Assembly (NCBI RefSeq): GCF_001877785.1
Contig: NZ_MINN01000128.1
Coordinates: 1-64,000, forward strand
Direction: 5' to 3'
DNA from: Rossellomorea aquimaris
GTDB lineage: Bacteria; Bacillota; Bacilli; Bacillales; Bacillaceae_B
Length of the DNA stretch: 64,000 bases
Below the pieces are notes generated by a model. It was not told where the DNA came from. It searched no databases and worked only from the letters and a program-made list of their open reading frames with translations. Below are positions 15,605-24,755 of the stretch, one piece after another. Positions within the stretch are counted from its first letter, which is position 1. Each line of letters opens with the position of its first letter. The position numbers and the translations under genes are program-made.

Positions 15605-16309
15605 ATGAAACAACTTATCACGCTGGGCGGCGGAGGGTTCTCGATGGAACCGGAGAATCCGTTATTGGACCGTTACATACTTGCCCAATCCGATAAATCT
15701 AATCCGAAGGTCTGCTTTGTTCCGACCGCAAGCGGCGACTCTGATGATTACATTTCGAGGTTTTACAAGTTTTTTGAAAAAGAACAATGTCAGCCTTCCC
15801 ACTTATCGTTATTTGATCCGCCTACAAGAGATTTAGAGGGATACTTATTAGAGAAAGATATCATTTACGTCGGCGGGGGGAATACGAAGAATCTGCTTGC
15901 TCTGTGGAAAGAATGGGGATTGGAACCTATTCTAAGGAAGGCGTTGGAGAAGGGGATCGTGCTCGCCGGGATCAGCGCGGGTTCGATCTGCTGGTATGAA
16001 GAAGGATTGACAGGCTCTTATGGAAATGGACTGGATCCAATTAAGTGCCTTGGCTTCCTGAAAGGCAGCAACTGTCCTCACTTCGATGGGGAAACCGAGA
16101 GAAGGCCGGCCTATCATTCATTGATCGAATCCGGTAAAATCCAGCCAGGCATCGCAGAAGATGATGGGGCCGCAGTTCATTACATTGACGGAACCATCCA
16201 TAAAATCGTCAGTTCACGCCCCGATGCAAAGGCCTATAAGGTTTATTTTGATGGAAAGCTCATAGAAGAGGAGCTTGAAACAGAGTTCCTGGGTGAAAGA
16301 AATAACTAG
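15605..16309 (+). CDS. Peptidase S51 family (peptidase E-like) protein
   Basis: A roughly 234-residue class-I-glutamine-amidotransferase-like serine peptidase. The nucleophile elbow is LAGISAGSICWYEEG, preceded by IIYVGGGNTKNLLALW, and a His lies in SNCPHFDGETERRPAYH, completing the S51 pattern of alpha-aspartyl dipeptidases and cyanophycinases. It is cytosolic with no signal peptide. The start is uncertain: ATG 15605 has GAAGGG about 11 bases upstream, while GTG 15596 is too close. Followed within 16 bases by a GNAT gene, probably one operon. Confidence 0.82.
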   Translation: MKQLITLGGGGFSMEPENPLLDRYILAQSDKSNPKVCFVPTASGDSDDYISRFYKFFEKEQCQPSHLSLFDPPTRDLEGYLLEKDIIYVGGGNTKNLLALWKEWGLEPILRKALEKGIVLAGISAGSICWYEEGLTGSYGNGLDPIKCLGFLKGSNCPHFDGETERRPAYHSLIESGKIQPGIAEDDGAAVHYIDGTIHKIVSSRPDAKAYKVYFDGKLIEEELETEFLGERNN

Positions 16310-16325
16310 AAAGAGGGAAGTTCCA

Positions 16326-16748
16326 ATGCAGGAATTATCATTGCAAAACGGAAAATCATATAGATTGAAAGAATTCGAGGAAGCTGATTTTGACCAGGTG
16401 AACCAGCTTAATGCCGAAGAAGAATGGAACAATCTCGTGAAAAAGAAGGAAGACACGAAGAACGCCTGGCTCCATTCAAATATAAGATTCCTGGTCTGCG
16501 ACGGCGATACTCTCGCCGGATATGTAAGGGGATTCACGGACGAAAACATAACGACTTACATTTGTGAGCTGCTGATCAACAAGGATTACCGCGGCCAGGG
16601 AATGGGGTCCGAGCTCATTAAATTCGTCCATCACCTCTACCCCAAAACGAGGATCGACCTGCTCGGATCATCGACATCAAGAACTTTTTATGAAGATCAA
16701 GATTATCGGAAATTTTATGGGTTCAGGAAGACGATTGAGGAGTATTGA
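16326..16748 (+). CDS. GNAT N-acetyltransferase
   Basis: A 140-residue acetyltransferase with the acetyl-CoA motif ELLINKDYRGQGMGSELIKFVHHLYPKTRIDLLGSSTSRTFYEDQDYRKFYGF. The RGQGMG loop is canonical. AGAGGGAAG lies before ATG 16326. It begins 16 bases after the S51 peptidase and its end overlaps the translation initiation region of the following DUF402 gene, consistent with a three-gene operon. Substrate unknown. Confidence 0.85.
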   Translation: MQELSLQNGKSYRLKEFEEADFDQVNQLNAEEEWNNLVKKKEDTKNAWLHSNIRFLVCDGDTLAGYVRGFTDENITTYICELLINKDYRGQGMGSELIKFVHHLYPKTRIDLLGSSTSRTFYEDQDYRKFYGFRKTIEEY

Positions 16749-16774
16749 CGGGAGAGAAAAGGAGCAGGGAAAAC

Positions 16775-17317
16775 ATGCTTAAACGAAAATCTGGTGACCG
16801 TTCCGGCTGGAAGCGGATTTTAAAAAGGAGATATGCCCAAACCCGCCTTGATACAGCAGAATTCAGAGGATACATCACGTTGCTCGAAACAGTAAAAGTC
16901 GCAAAACCGTTAACAGTCCCATACGGGAAAGAACATCTTTCTATAGTGGATGACGGCTATATGTGGCTGCAGCAGTTCCCGCAGGATCAACATCATGCAG
17001 TGACGACCGTGTTTGATGCCCGGGGGGAGGTTGTGCAATGGTACATCGATGTCACCCTGCGCAACGGAGTGGAACACGGTATCCCTTGGATGGATGATTT
17101 GTTTTTGGATCTCGTCCTATTGCCTTCTGGAGACCTGATCGTTTTGGATGCCGAAGAACTTGAAGACGCCTTATCGACCGGAACGATCGATCAATTACAA
17201 TATGAATTGGCTTGGGATGAAGCGAATCGTCTTAAGGAGTCAATCAGCAGCGGAAGTTTTGATTTGATCAAACTGTCTAGGGATCATATGGAGTTATTGT
17301 CGGGTATTTTGGAGTGA
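16775..17317 (+). CDS. DUF402 family protein
   Basis: A 180-residue protein with the DUF402 layout: a basic N-terminus, GEVVQWYIDVTLRNGVE, PWMDDLFLDLVLLPSGDLIVLDAEELEDAL and a C-terminal helix. Conserved acidic residues of this fold bind divalent metal; characterised relatives hydrolyse nucleoside di- or triphosphates (Ntdp) or fluorophosphates. ATG 16775 has AAAAGGAG upstream. It closes the peptidase-GNAT-DUF402 run. Substrate unknown. Confidence 0.72.
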   Translation: MLKRKSGDRSGWKRILKRRYAQTRLDTAEFRGYITLLETVKVAKPLTVPYGKEHLSIVDDGYMWLQQFPQDQHHAVTTVFDARGEVVQWYIDVTLRNGVEHGIPWMDDLFLDLVLLPSGDLIVLDAEELEDALSTGTIDQLQYELAWDEANRLKESISSGSFDLIKLSRDHMELLSGILE

Positions 17318-17356
17318 GGAAGTATACCAAGTGATTTACATAGACTGGAGTGAAAA

Positions 17357-17848
17357 ATGGGGAAAGCTTTAACAAAAACAGGAATATTTACAGCCTTGTT
17401 CCTTTACCTGCTTGTCCTCTCAAAACTAATCTTATTCAAGCATTTGCCGCTTTCTGAGATCATCAGATATTTTACTTTTGACAGTGATTATTCTTTTTTC
17501 GAAAGTCATAATTTCATCCCTTTTAAGACAATTATTTATTATTTGTTCTTAGGGGACGTGAATGTCAATATCCGCGTTGAAAATCTGGTTGGTAATATGG
17601 CTGGTTTTGCACCGTTTGGTTTCATGCTGTCTCTATTAACAAAAAGGTTTTTAACTATAAAGAAGATTATTGCCGCGACATTTTGCTTAAGTTTACTATT
17701 TGAGTTGATTCAACTTGTTTTCAAATTCGGCAGTTTCGATGTGGATGATCTGATTTTGAATGCGCTTGGCGGTTTGCTGGGATATTTTATACTTCGTGTA
17801 TGCAGGGGTTTGTGGAATCAATTTAAACGGGTGAAAAAGAAATTATAG
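17357..17848 (+). CDS. VanZ-like family membrane protein
   Basis: A 163-residue protein with four or five predicted membrane segments. The VanZ signature is seen in NFIPFKTI, NIRVENLVGNMAGFAPFGFMLSLL and LSLLFELIQLVFKFGSFDVDDLILNALGGLLGY. VanZ proteins confer low-level teicoplanin tolerance in enterococci, but most bacillar homologues have no known role and no glycopeptide-resistance genes are near. Followed six bases later by a HAD gene. Confidence 0.85.
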   Translation: MGKALTKTGIFTALFLYLLVLSKLILFKHLPLSEIIRYFTFDSDYSFFESHNFIPFKTIIYYLFLGDVNVNIRVENLVGNMAGFAPFGFMLSLLTKRFLTIKKIIAATFCLSLLFELIQLVFKFGSFDVDDLILNALGGLLGYFILRVCRGLWNQFKRVKKKL

Positions 17849-17877
17849 TAAGTATGAAAAAGAAAAGGATGATCCAA

Positions 17878-18453
17878 ATGAACATACTATGGGATTTTGA
17901 CGGAACATTATTTGATACGTATCCTGCCTACACGCGTGTCCTCTCTCAAGTGCTCGGGGATGAAGCTGATAAGCAGGAAATCTATGATAAGTTGAAAGTT
18001 TCATTTTCTCATGCAATCGAGTTTTATAACATTTCGGCTGAGCAGGTAGAGGAGATTGAGCGACTTAAGAAAGAACTATCCCCTGTGGATATGGAGCCAT
18101 TTGCGGGTGTTGAAGAGGTACTGAAGTTTGCCGACCGCAATGTAATTATGACCCATAAAGACAGGGAAGGGGTCCTAGCAATACTAGATCACTACGGCTG
18201 GACGCCTTATTTTGCCGATATAATCACGATCGACGACGGGTTCCCGCGCAAGCCGCATCCGGCGGCATACAACCATCTGCATACGAAAAATAGAGTCGAC
18301 CTCGCCATAGGGGACAGGGATTTGGATTTATTGCCGGCAAAGGAACTGGGGATTGCTACTTGCATGTTTCAGGGGAAGTCGGAGGTAGCGGATTATCATT
18401 TGGAGGATTTCAATGATTTTTTTGATAAGGTTCTTCCTTTATTAATAAGATAA
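17878..18453 (+). CDS. HAD-superfamily hydrolase
   Basis: A 191-residue HAD subfamily IA phosphatase. Motif I is ILWDFDGTLFDTYP with the nucleophile Asp, motif II NVIMTHKD (Thr), motif III Lys in GFPRKPHPAAYNHL and motif IV AIGDRDLDLLPAKELG. The small helical cap suits phosphoglycolate-phosphatase-like enzymes. AAAAGGATG lies seven bases before ATG 17878; an earlier ATG at 17854 is less well placed. Probably co-transcribed with the VanZ gene and the next phosphotransferase. Confidence 0.85.
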   Translation: MNILWDFDGTLFDTYPAYTRVLSQVLGDEADKQEIYDKLKVSFSHAIEFYNISAEQVEEIERLKKELSPVDMEPFAGVEEVLKFADRNVIMTHKDREGVLAILDHYGWTPYFADIITIDDGFPRKPHPAAYNHLHTKNRVDLAIGDRDLDLLPAKELGIATCMFQGKSEVADYHLEDFNDFFDKVLPLLIR

Positions 18454-18481
18454 CTTTCTTAACAAGATGGAGGTAACTTCC

Positions 18482-19276
18482 ATGTCAAACAACGAAAAAG
18501 AAGAGACTTTAACCGGCGGAAATGTCTCAAGCGTATACCGATTGAAAGACACGGTCCGCCGCGAATTAAAACCTGAAAGTGCAAAGATTCATACTTTATT
18601 AAAACACTTGGAGAAGAAAGGTTACAGACATGCACCTTCGTTTCTGGGGATCGATGATAGAGGCAGGGAAATCCTTTCTTTTATAGAAGGTGAAGCCGGC
18701 AACTATCCTTTAAAGGAGTATATGTGGTCTGATGAGGCGTTGGAGGGGATTGCGAACATGCTCCGTCTTTATCATGAAGCGGTCAGCGATTTTCCATTTG
18801 ATGATCACTGGCAGCCGATCGATAACACCCCGCAGCCATATGAGGTCCTTTGCCACAACGATTTTGCCATTTACAACATCATCTTTAATAAAAAAAAGCC
18901 GGTCGGGATCATCGACTTCGATGTAGCTGGTCCGGGACCAAGGATGTACGACATCGCCTACACGCTGTACACATGTGTGCCGTTGAGCAGGCATTATCAT
19001 TCAGAAACGGGTGAAGAGGTACTCTATAATTCTGAGAAAGATGCCGGGCAGATCAAGCGGAGAGTTCGATTATTCTTTGAAGCCTACGGCATGGACTTTG
19101 AAGAAGATTTTGTGGAGATGGTCTTATTACGGTTGGAAGGGATATGTAAGACGATTAAGCGAAAAGCCGAAGAAGGAGATGCCGCTTTTCAAAAGATGCT
19201 GGATGAGGGGCATGTCGATCATTATGAAAAGGACCTTGCGTTTGTCCGGGAGCATGGGGGAGAGTGGAAGTCGTAA
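18482..19276 (+). CDS. Aminoglycoside phosphotransferase-like (APH) kinase
   Basis: A 264-residue protein of the APH/choline-kinase fold. The Brenner-type catalytic loop is LCHNDFAIYNIIFNKKKPVGIIDFDVAGPGPRMYDIA, where HND replaces the usual HGD, followed by the Mg-binding DFD. The ATP lobe starts with GGNVSSVYRL. The GGAGG site is immediately before ATG 18482. Substrate unknown; bacillar APH-fold proteins mostly phosphorylate small metabolites, so resistance should not be assumed. Ends in a hairpin-T terminator. Confidence 0.8.
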   Translation: MSNNEKEETLTGGNVSSVYRLKDTVRRELKPESAKIHTLLKHLEKKGYRHAPSFLGIDDRGREILSFIEGEAGNYPLKEYMWSDEALEGIANMLRLYHEAVSDFPFDDHWQPIDNTPQPYEVLCHNDFAIYNIIFNKKKPVGIIDFDVAGPGPRMYDIAYTLYTCVPLSRHYHSETGEEVLYNSEKDAGQIKRRVRLFFEAYGMDFEEDFVEMVLLRLEGICKTIKRKAEEGDAAFQKMLDEGHVDHYEKDLAFVREHGGEWKS

Positions 19277-19299
19277 TGAAGAGGGAGATTCTAAACTTA

Positions 19300-19323
19300 G
19301 GGACAGAAATGTCCTTTTTTTCA
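19300..19323 (+). terminator. Intrinsic terminator
   Basis: GGGACA-GAAA-TGTCC followed by seven or more T, downstream of the APH-like gene. Confidence 0.8.
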
Positions 19324-19440
19324 TTGATAAGTGGTAAAAAAAGAATGAAGCTGGCTGTATTGGTCATAGCGGGGCCCGCTCCCTGAAGTTAAAGCAGTAT
19401 TGATTAGGAACTTAGCAGCTCACAATCGAAAATATTCATA

Positions 19441-19512
19441 TAATTGTGCCGAAATCCTGATTATTGTGCCACTTTCCTGATAATTGAGCCTGTTGTCGAA
19501 GTTTCTTTATGC
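19441..19512. repeat. 20-bp periodic array, TAATTGYGCC family, copy 3
   Basis: Units TAATTGTGCC, TTATTGTGCC and TAATTGAGCC start at 19441, 19461 and 19481 (exact 20 bp), ending in TTGTCGAAGTTTCTTT (TGTCGAA at 19494-19500). It is the shortest copy and lies upstream of the alpha/beta hydrolase gene. Confidence 0.85.
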
Positions 19513-19568
19513 CATATGCCGGTCAGAACAACTATAACATGAGGAATTCCCAGAAAGGAGAAGTATTT

Positions 19569-20432
19569 ATGCAAACGTGGGATAAGCGATTGATCACTAC
19601 TTCACGCGGTACGTTTGAAGTGTTCATAAAAGGCAGAGGTAAGCCGCTCTGTGTCACCCACCACTACTCAGAGTTCAATGAAACGGGTGACTATTTTGCA
19701 GAAACTTTTACATCCGGTCACCAGGTCATTCTAGTGAACTTAAGGGAAGCCGGGGCCTCGGAAAAGGCCCGTGAACCGTATCAGCTGAGCATGCTGGATA
19801 CAATCTTTGATTTAGAAGCCATACGCGACAGCCTCGGTTTTAAAAAATGGGGCTATGCCGGCCACTCAACCGGCGGGATGCTCGGAGTCCTATATGGAAT
19901 ATATCATTCGGACAGCCTTTTGTTCTCTATCATCACCGGAGCGGCAGCAAGGGAGTATATGACGTTTTCAAAAGACTGTATCTACAATCCTGAACATCCT
20001 AATTATCAAATCATGCAGGAATACATGGAGACGCTCAAACAATCGGGTTTGAGTGAAGCTGAAAGAAAGAGGATCAGTGCTAAAAGAACAAAATTATCCC
20101 TGGTTCAACCCGAGAAGCATGACCAATATTTTTCTCTGCCGATCCACAAAAGAATGTGTGGTGTCAGGCTTAATTATTTCAGCAGGGAATTACATGTGTT
20201 CGATGTAACAAGGAAGCTGAAATTTATCACCGCACCTGCCCTTATCTTGTGCGGCAGACACGACGTTCAGTGTCCGGTTTCGTACTCGATTGAAATGGTG
20301 GAAGAAATCCCTTATGCGCAGCTCGCTATATTTGAAGAAAGCAACCACTATCCTTTCTTAGAGGAGAAAGAATTGTTTTGTGAGGTAGTTGTGCGCTTTA
20401 CAGAACAGGTTACAGGACTATGCCAAAATTAA
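19569..20432 (+). CDS. Alpha/beta hydrolase
   Basis: A 287-residue alpha/beta-hydrolase-fold protein. The nucleophile elbow is [15 protein letters not shown], the acid is in [16 protein letters not shown], and the catalytic His in [11 protein letters not shown]. The N-terminal [19 protein letters not shown] holds the oxyanion-hole region. AGAAAGGAG lies before ATG 19569. It is followed after 13 bases by fosB and is probably in the same transcript, though no functional link is evident. Esterase or haloalkane-dehalogenase-like activity is possible. Confidence 0.83.
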   Translation: MQTWDKRLITTSRGTFEVFIKGRGKPLCVTHHYSEFNETGDYFAETFTSGHQVILVNLREAGASEKAREPYQLSMLDTIFDLEAIRDSLGFKKWGYAGHSTGGMLGVLYGIYHSDSLLFSIITGAAAREYMTFSKDCIYNPEHPNYQIMQEYMETLKQSGLSEAERKRISAKRTKLSLVQPEKHDQYFSLPIHKRMCGVRLNYFSRELHVFDVTRKLKFITAPALILCGRHDVQCPVSYSIEMVEEIPYAQLAIFEESNHYPFLEEKELFCEVVVRFTEQVTGLCQN

Positions 20433-20445
20433 GGGTGGTGAAAAG

Positions 20446-20868
20446 ATGCCGATAAAAGGTCTCAATCATTTCTTATTTTCAGTATCCGATTTAGAAGAAT
20501 CCATCTTATTTTATCAGCAGGTATTTGAAGCCAAGCTGCTGGTGAAAGGCCGCAGTACGGCTTATTTTGATTTAAGGGGAATGTGGCTGGCACTCAATGA
20601 GGAAAAGGATATCCCGAGGAATGAAATCAACAAATCTTATACACATATTGCTTTTACGGTAGAAGAGACGGAATTTAGTGATATGGTACATAAATTAAAG
20701 AAGTTAAAGGTAAATATCCTGCCGGGCCGTTTGAGAGACGAAAGGGATAAAAAGTCCGTTTACTTCACAGATCCCGATGGTCATAAATTTGAGTTTCATA
20801 CAGGGACGCTGGGGGACAGGCTGGATTATTATAAGGAGGAAAAAGGACATATGGAGTTTTACGATTGA
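20446..20868 (+). CDS. fosB: FosB-type metallothiol transferase (fosfomycin resistance family)
   Basis: Mn/Mg-dependent bacillithiol (or cysteine) transferase that inactivates fosfomycin in the cytosol. The 140-residue glyoxalase-fold protein shows the family pattern: [23 protein letters not shown] with the first metal His, [27 protein letters not shown] with the second His, and the metal Glu in [21 protein letters not shown]. Length equals characterised FosB. GGGTGGTG precedes ATG 20446. Chromosomal fosB is common in bacilli and is not by itself a sign of transfer. Confidence 0.9.
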   Translation: MPIKGLNHFLFSVSDLEESILFYQQVFEAKLLVKGRSTAYFDLRGMWLALNEEKDIPRNEINKSYTHIAFTVEETEFSDMVHKLKKLKVNILPGRLRDERDKKSVYFTDPDGHKFEFHTGTLGDRLDYYKEEKGHMEFYD

Positions 20869-20980
20869 CGTTATTTACATATCTGTCTTGAGAAGTGGAT
20901 TATTGTATAAACTTGATCGTTTGGAACCTATCACCACCTACATCCGTACTTGTGAAAAACCCAAGAAAAGAGGCGACAGT

Positions 20981-21346
20981 ATGGAATTAAATTATCAAAC
21001 AGCACCTGACTATCATCCGGTTCCTAAGAAAAACGGCACACGGACTTTTATGAATAGTATGGGTGCTGTGATATTTGGAGGGTTCTTGCTGCAGAGCCTG
21101 ACTGTTCCTTTCACGATCAGTAACAGCGGAGAGTTTTCAAGAATTGAAGAAATAAAGATGGGTGCGGGTAAATTCATGGAGTTATCCCTCTTCACGCTGG
21201 TGTGCGCAGTTTTGTATTACCTGCTTGTGAACCTGTACTTCACCGGGGAAAAGGGAAGGCGGATATCCCTGTATATAATCGCATTGCTTGGCATTTTCAG
21301 CATCGTGGCAGTGGTTTATTTAGTTCAGCATCCTATGTCTCATTAA
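20981..21346 (+). CDS. Small membrane protein of unknown function
   Basis: A 121-residue protein with a polar N-terminus (YQTAPDYHPVPKKNGTRTF) and three hydrophobic segments: MGAVIFGGFLLQSLTVPFTI, FMELSLFTLVCAVLYYLLVNLYF and ISLYIIALLGIFSIVAVVYLV. AAAGAGGCGAC lies before ATG 20981. I do not recognise the family. It follows fosB by about 110 bases. Confidence 0.65.
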   Translation: MELNYQTAPDYHPVPKKNGTRTFMNSMGAVIFGGFLLQSLTVPFTISNSGEFSRIEEIKMGAGKFMELSLFTLVCAVLYYLLVNLYFTGEKGRRISLYIIALLGIFSIVAVVYLVQHPMSH

Positions 21347-21384
21347 ATAATGAAAATATCCCATAACCAATGAGGAGTGATCAC

Positions 21385-21811
21385 TTGGAAACATTATTGA
21401 AAGCTGACCGAAAAAAATGAATGGCTTGAAGCTTTTCCTGTCATGAGCCAGCTTCGTACGGATTTGACCGAAGAAACCTATTTGGAGCTTCTGAAAGAAA
21501 TGAGAGAAGACGGGTATAGGTTATTTGGATGTTATCATGACCGGCAGCTTGTCAGTCTTGCGGGAGTTAGTTTGAAGACGAATTTTTATAGTAAGCGCCA
21601 CGTATTCATCTATGATCTCGTGACTGATGCTGCTCACCGTTCCTCAGGATATGGCGAAAAGTTACTGGATTTCATCCATCAGTGGGCTAAGAGGAATGGT
21701 GCAGTGTACGCAGCACTGGAATCGGGTATACAACGGAACGCCGCTCACCGATTTTATGAAGAAAGACTGGATTATGATAAATGGTGTTATTCATTCAGGA
21801 AGCTACTCTAA
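21385..21811 (+). pseudogene. GNAT acetyltransferase with an N-terminal frameshift
   Basis: A TTG at 21385 with GAGGAG seven bases upstream starts ETLLKADRKK-stop, while the GNAT frame reads LTEKNEWLEAFPVMSQLRTDLTEETYLELL and onward. Adding two bases near 21403 would join them as 'LLKALTEKNEW'. The remaining domain is intact: FIYDLVTDAAHRSSGYGEKLLDFIHQWAKRNGAVYAALESG and HRFYEERLDY. A shortened protein could start at ATG 21443 but lacks a good ribosome binding site. Confidence 0.7.
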
Positions 21812-21827
21812 AAAGGAGAAGAAATAG

Positions 21828-22358
21828 ATGATCAAGCTTGAGTACTTCCAACGAACTGACTTTGATCAGCTCATTGATTGGATCGATTCGCCTTCATTTT
21901 TACTGCAGTGGGGAGGTCCGGGATTTGATTACCCGTTGGATCGCGAGCAACTGGAACATTATATGGAGAACGCCAATCATGAAGAGGCTGATACACTGAT
22001 TTATAAGGTTGTCGATGAAGAGACTGGTATAGCAATCGGACATATCTCACTGGGGAAAATAGATCGGAAAAACATGTCCGCACGAATCGGGAAAGTGTTG
22101 GTCGGGAGCCGGGAGACAAGAGGAAGAGGCATTGGGCAGAAGATGATCAGGGAAGCCTTGCGGATTGCGTTTGAAGAACTGCATTTACACAGGGTCAGTC
22201 TCGGGGTGTTCGATTTTAACACTGCTGCCATCCTTTGTTACGAAAAGGCGGGTTTTAAAAAAGAGGCTTTGCTCCGGGATGCCAGGAAGAACGGAGAGGA
22301 GTACTGGAGTTTGTGGGAGATGGGTGTGCTGGCAGAAGAGTGGCGCAAAGGAGTTTAA
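21828..22358 (+). CDS. GNAT acetyltransferase (RimJ/RimL-like)
   Basis: A 176-residue acetyltransferase: EYFQRTDFDQLIDWIDSPSFLLQWGG is the typical start of RimJ-like members, GKVLVGSRETRGRGIGQKMIREALRIAFEEL holds the acetyl-CoA loop RGRGIG, and HRVSLGVFDFNTAAILCYEKAGF is the conserved C-terminal motif. AAAAGGAGAAG precedes the ATG, 16 bases after the frameshifted GNAT gene. Substrate unknown. Confidence 0.87.
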   Translation: MIKLEYFQRTDFDQLIDWIDSPSFLLQWGGPGFDYPLDREQLEHYMENANHEEADTLIYKVVDEETGIAIGHISLGKIDRKNMSARIGKVLVGSRETRGRGIGQKMIREALRIAFEELHLHRVSLGVFDFNTAAILCYEKAGFKKEALLRDARKNGEEYWSLWEMGVLAEEWRKGV

Positions 22359-22389
22359 AGTGTCAAAAGTAAAAGTCTGGATAGATAAA

Positions 22390-22422
22390 AAAGGGGCGGT
22401 CCAATGTGGACAGCCCCTTTAT
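22390..22422. terminator. Bidirectional terminator
   Basis: AAAAAAGGGGC...GCCCCTTT stem with an A-run on the left and T-rich right side; serves mainly the penicillin-binding protein gene on the minus strand. Confidence 0.85.
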
Positions 22423-22431
22423 ATATGCATC

Positions 22432-24534
22432 TTATTCGTTCTCTCGTTCTTTCTTCAACTCAAAATACGTATCCATCACCCGCTTCGAGATCGTCTTATT
22501 GATATAAGGATCGATCGTTTGATGCGACCAAGGAACGACGGTGGAAAAGGCGATTTCAGGATTATCAAACGGGGCATAGCCGATCAGGGAAGTGTTATAT
22601 GTCGGCTTTGCTTCTTCCATGTCCGCTCCTTTATAGAATGCCTCGGCGGTTCCTGATTTTCCGGCTGCATTGTATTCGGCGTCTTTGAACAGATTGGCCG
22701 TACCCTCTGCACCGTGGAAAACACGGTAGAACCCTTTTTGGACATGTTCAATCTGCTCATTAGTTGCTTCAACCCTGTTCAATACATTGGTTTCTTTTTT
22801 ATAGATCAGGCTGCCCATTTCGGGTGATCGATTGGACGGCTCGCGGACCTCTTTTAAAAGGTGCGGCTGAACGCGGTTTCCGCCGTTTGCGATCGCAGAA
22901 ACGTATTGGGCCAGCTGCATGGGTGTGTAGGTATCGTATTGTCCAATCGCAAAGTCGAGAAGTAACCCCGGCTGCTCTGCTTTACCCTGAAATCCAGGGG
23001 ATTCTCCGGGCAGGTCGATTCCTGTCGTTACACCCAATCCCAATTGGGCAAAATGTTCCCTGAATGTTTGAAAAGGGTTACCTTTTAAGTGAAGCGGAGC
23101 ATTCGGAATATATTTGCTTCCTGCTATCCGAAGAGCCACTTTCCACATATAAGAGTTAGATGATTTTTCGAGTGCGAATAAATCAGATATCGGCCTCGTA
23201 TTATTTCCCCATTCGTTGAACCAAGAGGCTTTTTTGGGTGTGCCTTTGATAAAGAGCGGTTCATCCACAATTTTTTCCCCAGGCTCGAGATTGCCGGTCA
23301 TATAGCCGGTTAAAAGTGTCGCTCCTTTAACAACGGATCCAGGTTCATAGGATGAAGTGAAGGTGCCGAGGGAGTAATCTTCAAAGACGATTTCCCCATT
23401 TTGCTTGATTTCATCCACTTTTTGACCGACCATCGCTTCAATTTCCCCTGTATTCGGATCCATCATCACGACAAATGCGCGGTCCAGGTAAGGAGAACCT
23501 TCTGTCCCGATATGTTTCGAAAGCTCTTCCTGCACGATTTTCTCAATCTCTTTCTGCAGTTCGACGTCGATGCTCAGGACAAGATCCTTCCCGCTTAGAC
23601 CTTTTTCAGTCACTTCCGACCCGACGACTTTACCATCTTCAAGTATATTTTTAATCGTCTTATCTTTGCCTTTCAACAGGTCTTCATACTGATACTCAAG
23701 GTAGCTTGTACCTACGCGGTCATTCCGGTTGTATCCTTCTGCCAGGTATTCATGAAGCAAATCTTTCGGGATTCCTTCCCTTGACGATGACACGTCCCCG
23801 AGAACGGAGCGAAGGGTGCCGCCAAGCGGGTACGCCCTCTTCCAATCGGTCGTGATGTTCACCCCCGGCATTTTGTCGAGATGCGCACTTACCTGGGCGA
23901 ATTCAACAACGCTGACATCTTTGTTTTTTACAATTTGAGGAGAGAGAGCGTAGCCTCTTGAAATTTTTTGATAAATGACCAGCATTTCTAATTCTTCTTC
24001 TGTAAATGAGGACCATTCGTCCTTACTGATGCGGTCCAGTTTTAATTGATAGATTTCCCTGTCAGCCTCTTTTTGCGTGAAGTCTTTCTTATTCTGAATC
24101 TCGTTTTTTTCTGATTCTGATACTTTATCATCAGCCTTATCAGGGTTCCTGATTATCCAGAAATCTTTCTTGTCTCTCTCGGTGAGTGATTCTGTTTCAA
24201 CTTCAATCAAATCTGCCAATTTCCTTGACACTTCCAGCAGTTCTTCCTGAGAAGCATCGGCTGTCCGGGTGTATGTAATGGCCCTCTGCCCCTCATTCGT
24301 GACAATCAGCTTGCCGTTCCGGTCATATATTTTTCCGCGGGGAACAGGAGAATCAACAGAAAGACTCTCTTTCTTTTCTACGATTTTTTCATAAGACTGT
24401 CCGTTCGCAATCTGTACGAAACCCAGTCTTACGATCAACGTACTGAATAAGAAAAATACCGTGAGAAATAGGATCTTCACCCTCTTGGGCAGTACCTTCC
24501 TGTTTGCACGCCGTGATTTTGCTTCCTTTTTCAT
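22432..24534 (-). CDS. Class B penicillin-binding protein (PbpA/PbpH-like transpeptidase)
   Basis: A roughly 700-residue bitopic peptidoglycan transpeptidase for lateral-wall synthesis. One membrane helix (VKILFLTVFFLFSTLIVRLGF) is followed by a pedestal domain starting VPRGKIYDRNGKLIVTN and a transpeptidase domain with SxxK in YEPGSVVKG, SxN in EKSSNSYMW and KSGTAE as the KTG-type box. Length and the ERDKKDFWI segment fit PBP2A/PbpH of B. subtilis; I cannot separate the two by eye. The ATG at 24534 has GGTGAT upstream; ATG 24555 is also in frame without a clear site. Confidence 0.88.
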   Translation of the reverse strand: MKKEAKSRRANRKVLPKRVKILFLTVFFLFSTLIVRLGFVQIANGQSYEKIVEKKESLSVDSPVPRGKIYDRNGKLIVTNEGQRAITYTRTADASQEELLEVSRKLADLIEVETESLTERDKKDFWIIRNPDKADDKVSESEKNEIQNKKDFTQKEADREIYQLKLDRISKDEWSSFTEEELEMLVIYQKISRGYALSPQIVKNKDVSVVEFAQVSAHLDKMPGVNITTDWKRAYPLGGTLRSVLGDVSSSREGIPKDLLHEYLAEGYNRNDRVGTSYLEYQYEDLLKGKDKTIKNILEDGKVVGSEVTEKGLSGKDLVLSIDVELQKEIEKIVQEELSKHIGTEGSPYLDRAFVVMMDPNTGEIEAMVGQKVDEIKQNGEIVFEDYSLGTFTSSYEPGSVVKGATLLTGYMTGNLEPGEKIVDEPLFIKGTPKKASWFNEWGNNTRPISDLFALEKSSNSYMWKVALRIAGSKYIPNAPLHLKGNPFQTFREHFAQLGLGVTTGIDLPGESPGFQGKAEQPGLLLDFAIGQYDTYTPMQLAQYVSAIANGGNRVQPHLLKEVREPSNRSPEMGSLIYKKETNVLNRVEATNEQIEHVQKGFYRVFHGAEGTANLFKDAEYNAAGKSGTAEAFYKGADMEEAKPTYNTSLIGYAPFDNPEIAFSTVVPWSHQTIDPYINKTISKRVMDTYFELKKERENE

Positions 24535-24755
24535 TTTTATCACCATTTTATCCATTTGATTTCATTATCATTAAAACAGAGGCAGGACCAAAACCCAAGA
24601 GATTCTGTTAAACGTTCAAAAAACTGTTTCATTTTTGATGGGATGTTTTAGTGGGGAGGGGTTCTGGCTGAAAGAACTTTTGTAATGCGTGAACAACTGG
24701 TGGAAGTGGGGCATGAATGAGCTTTGTTCAAATAAAATAAGGAAACATAATGTTG

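Noticed and set aside
17357..17848. Glycopeptide resistance through vanZ
   Set aside because: No vanHAX or regulator genes nearby; VanZ-like membrane proteins are common and mostly unrelated to resistance.
18482..19276. Aminoglycoside resistance gene
   Set aside because: The APH fold alone is not evidence of resistance; the catalytic loop is HND instead of HGD and similar proteins in bacilli are generic small-molecule kinases.
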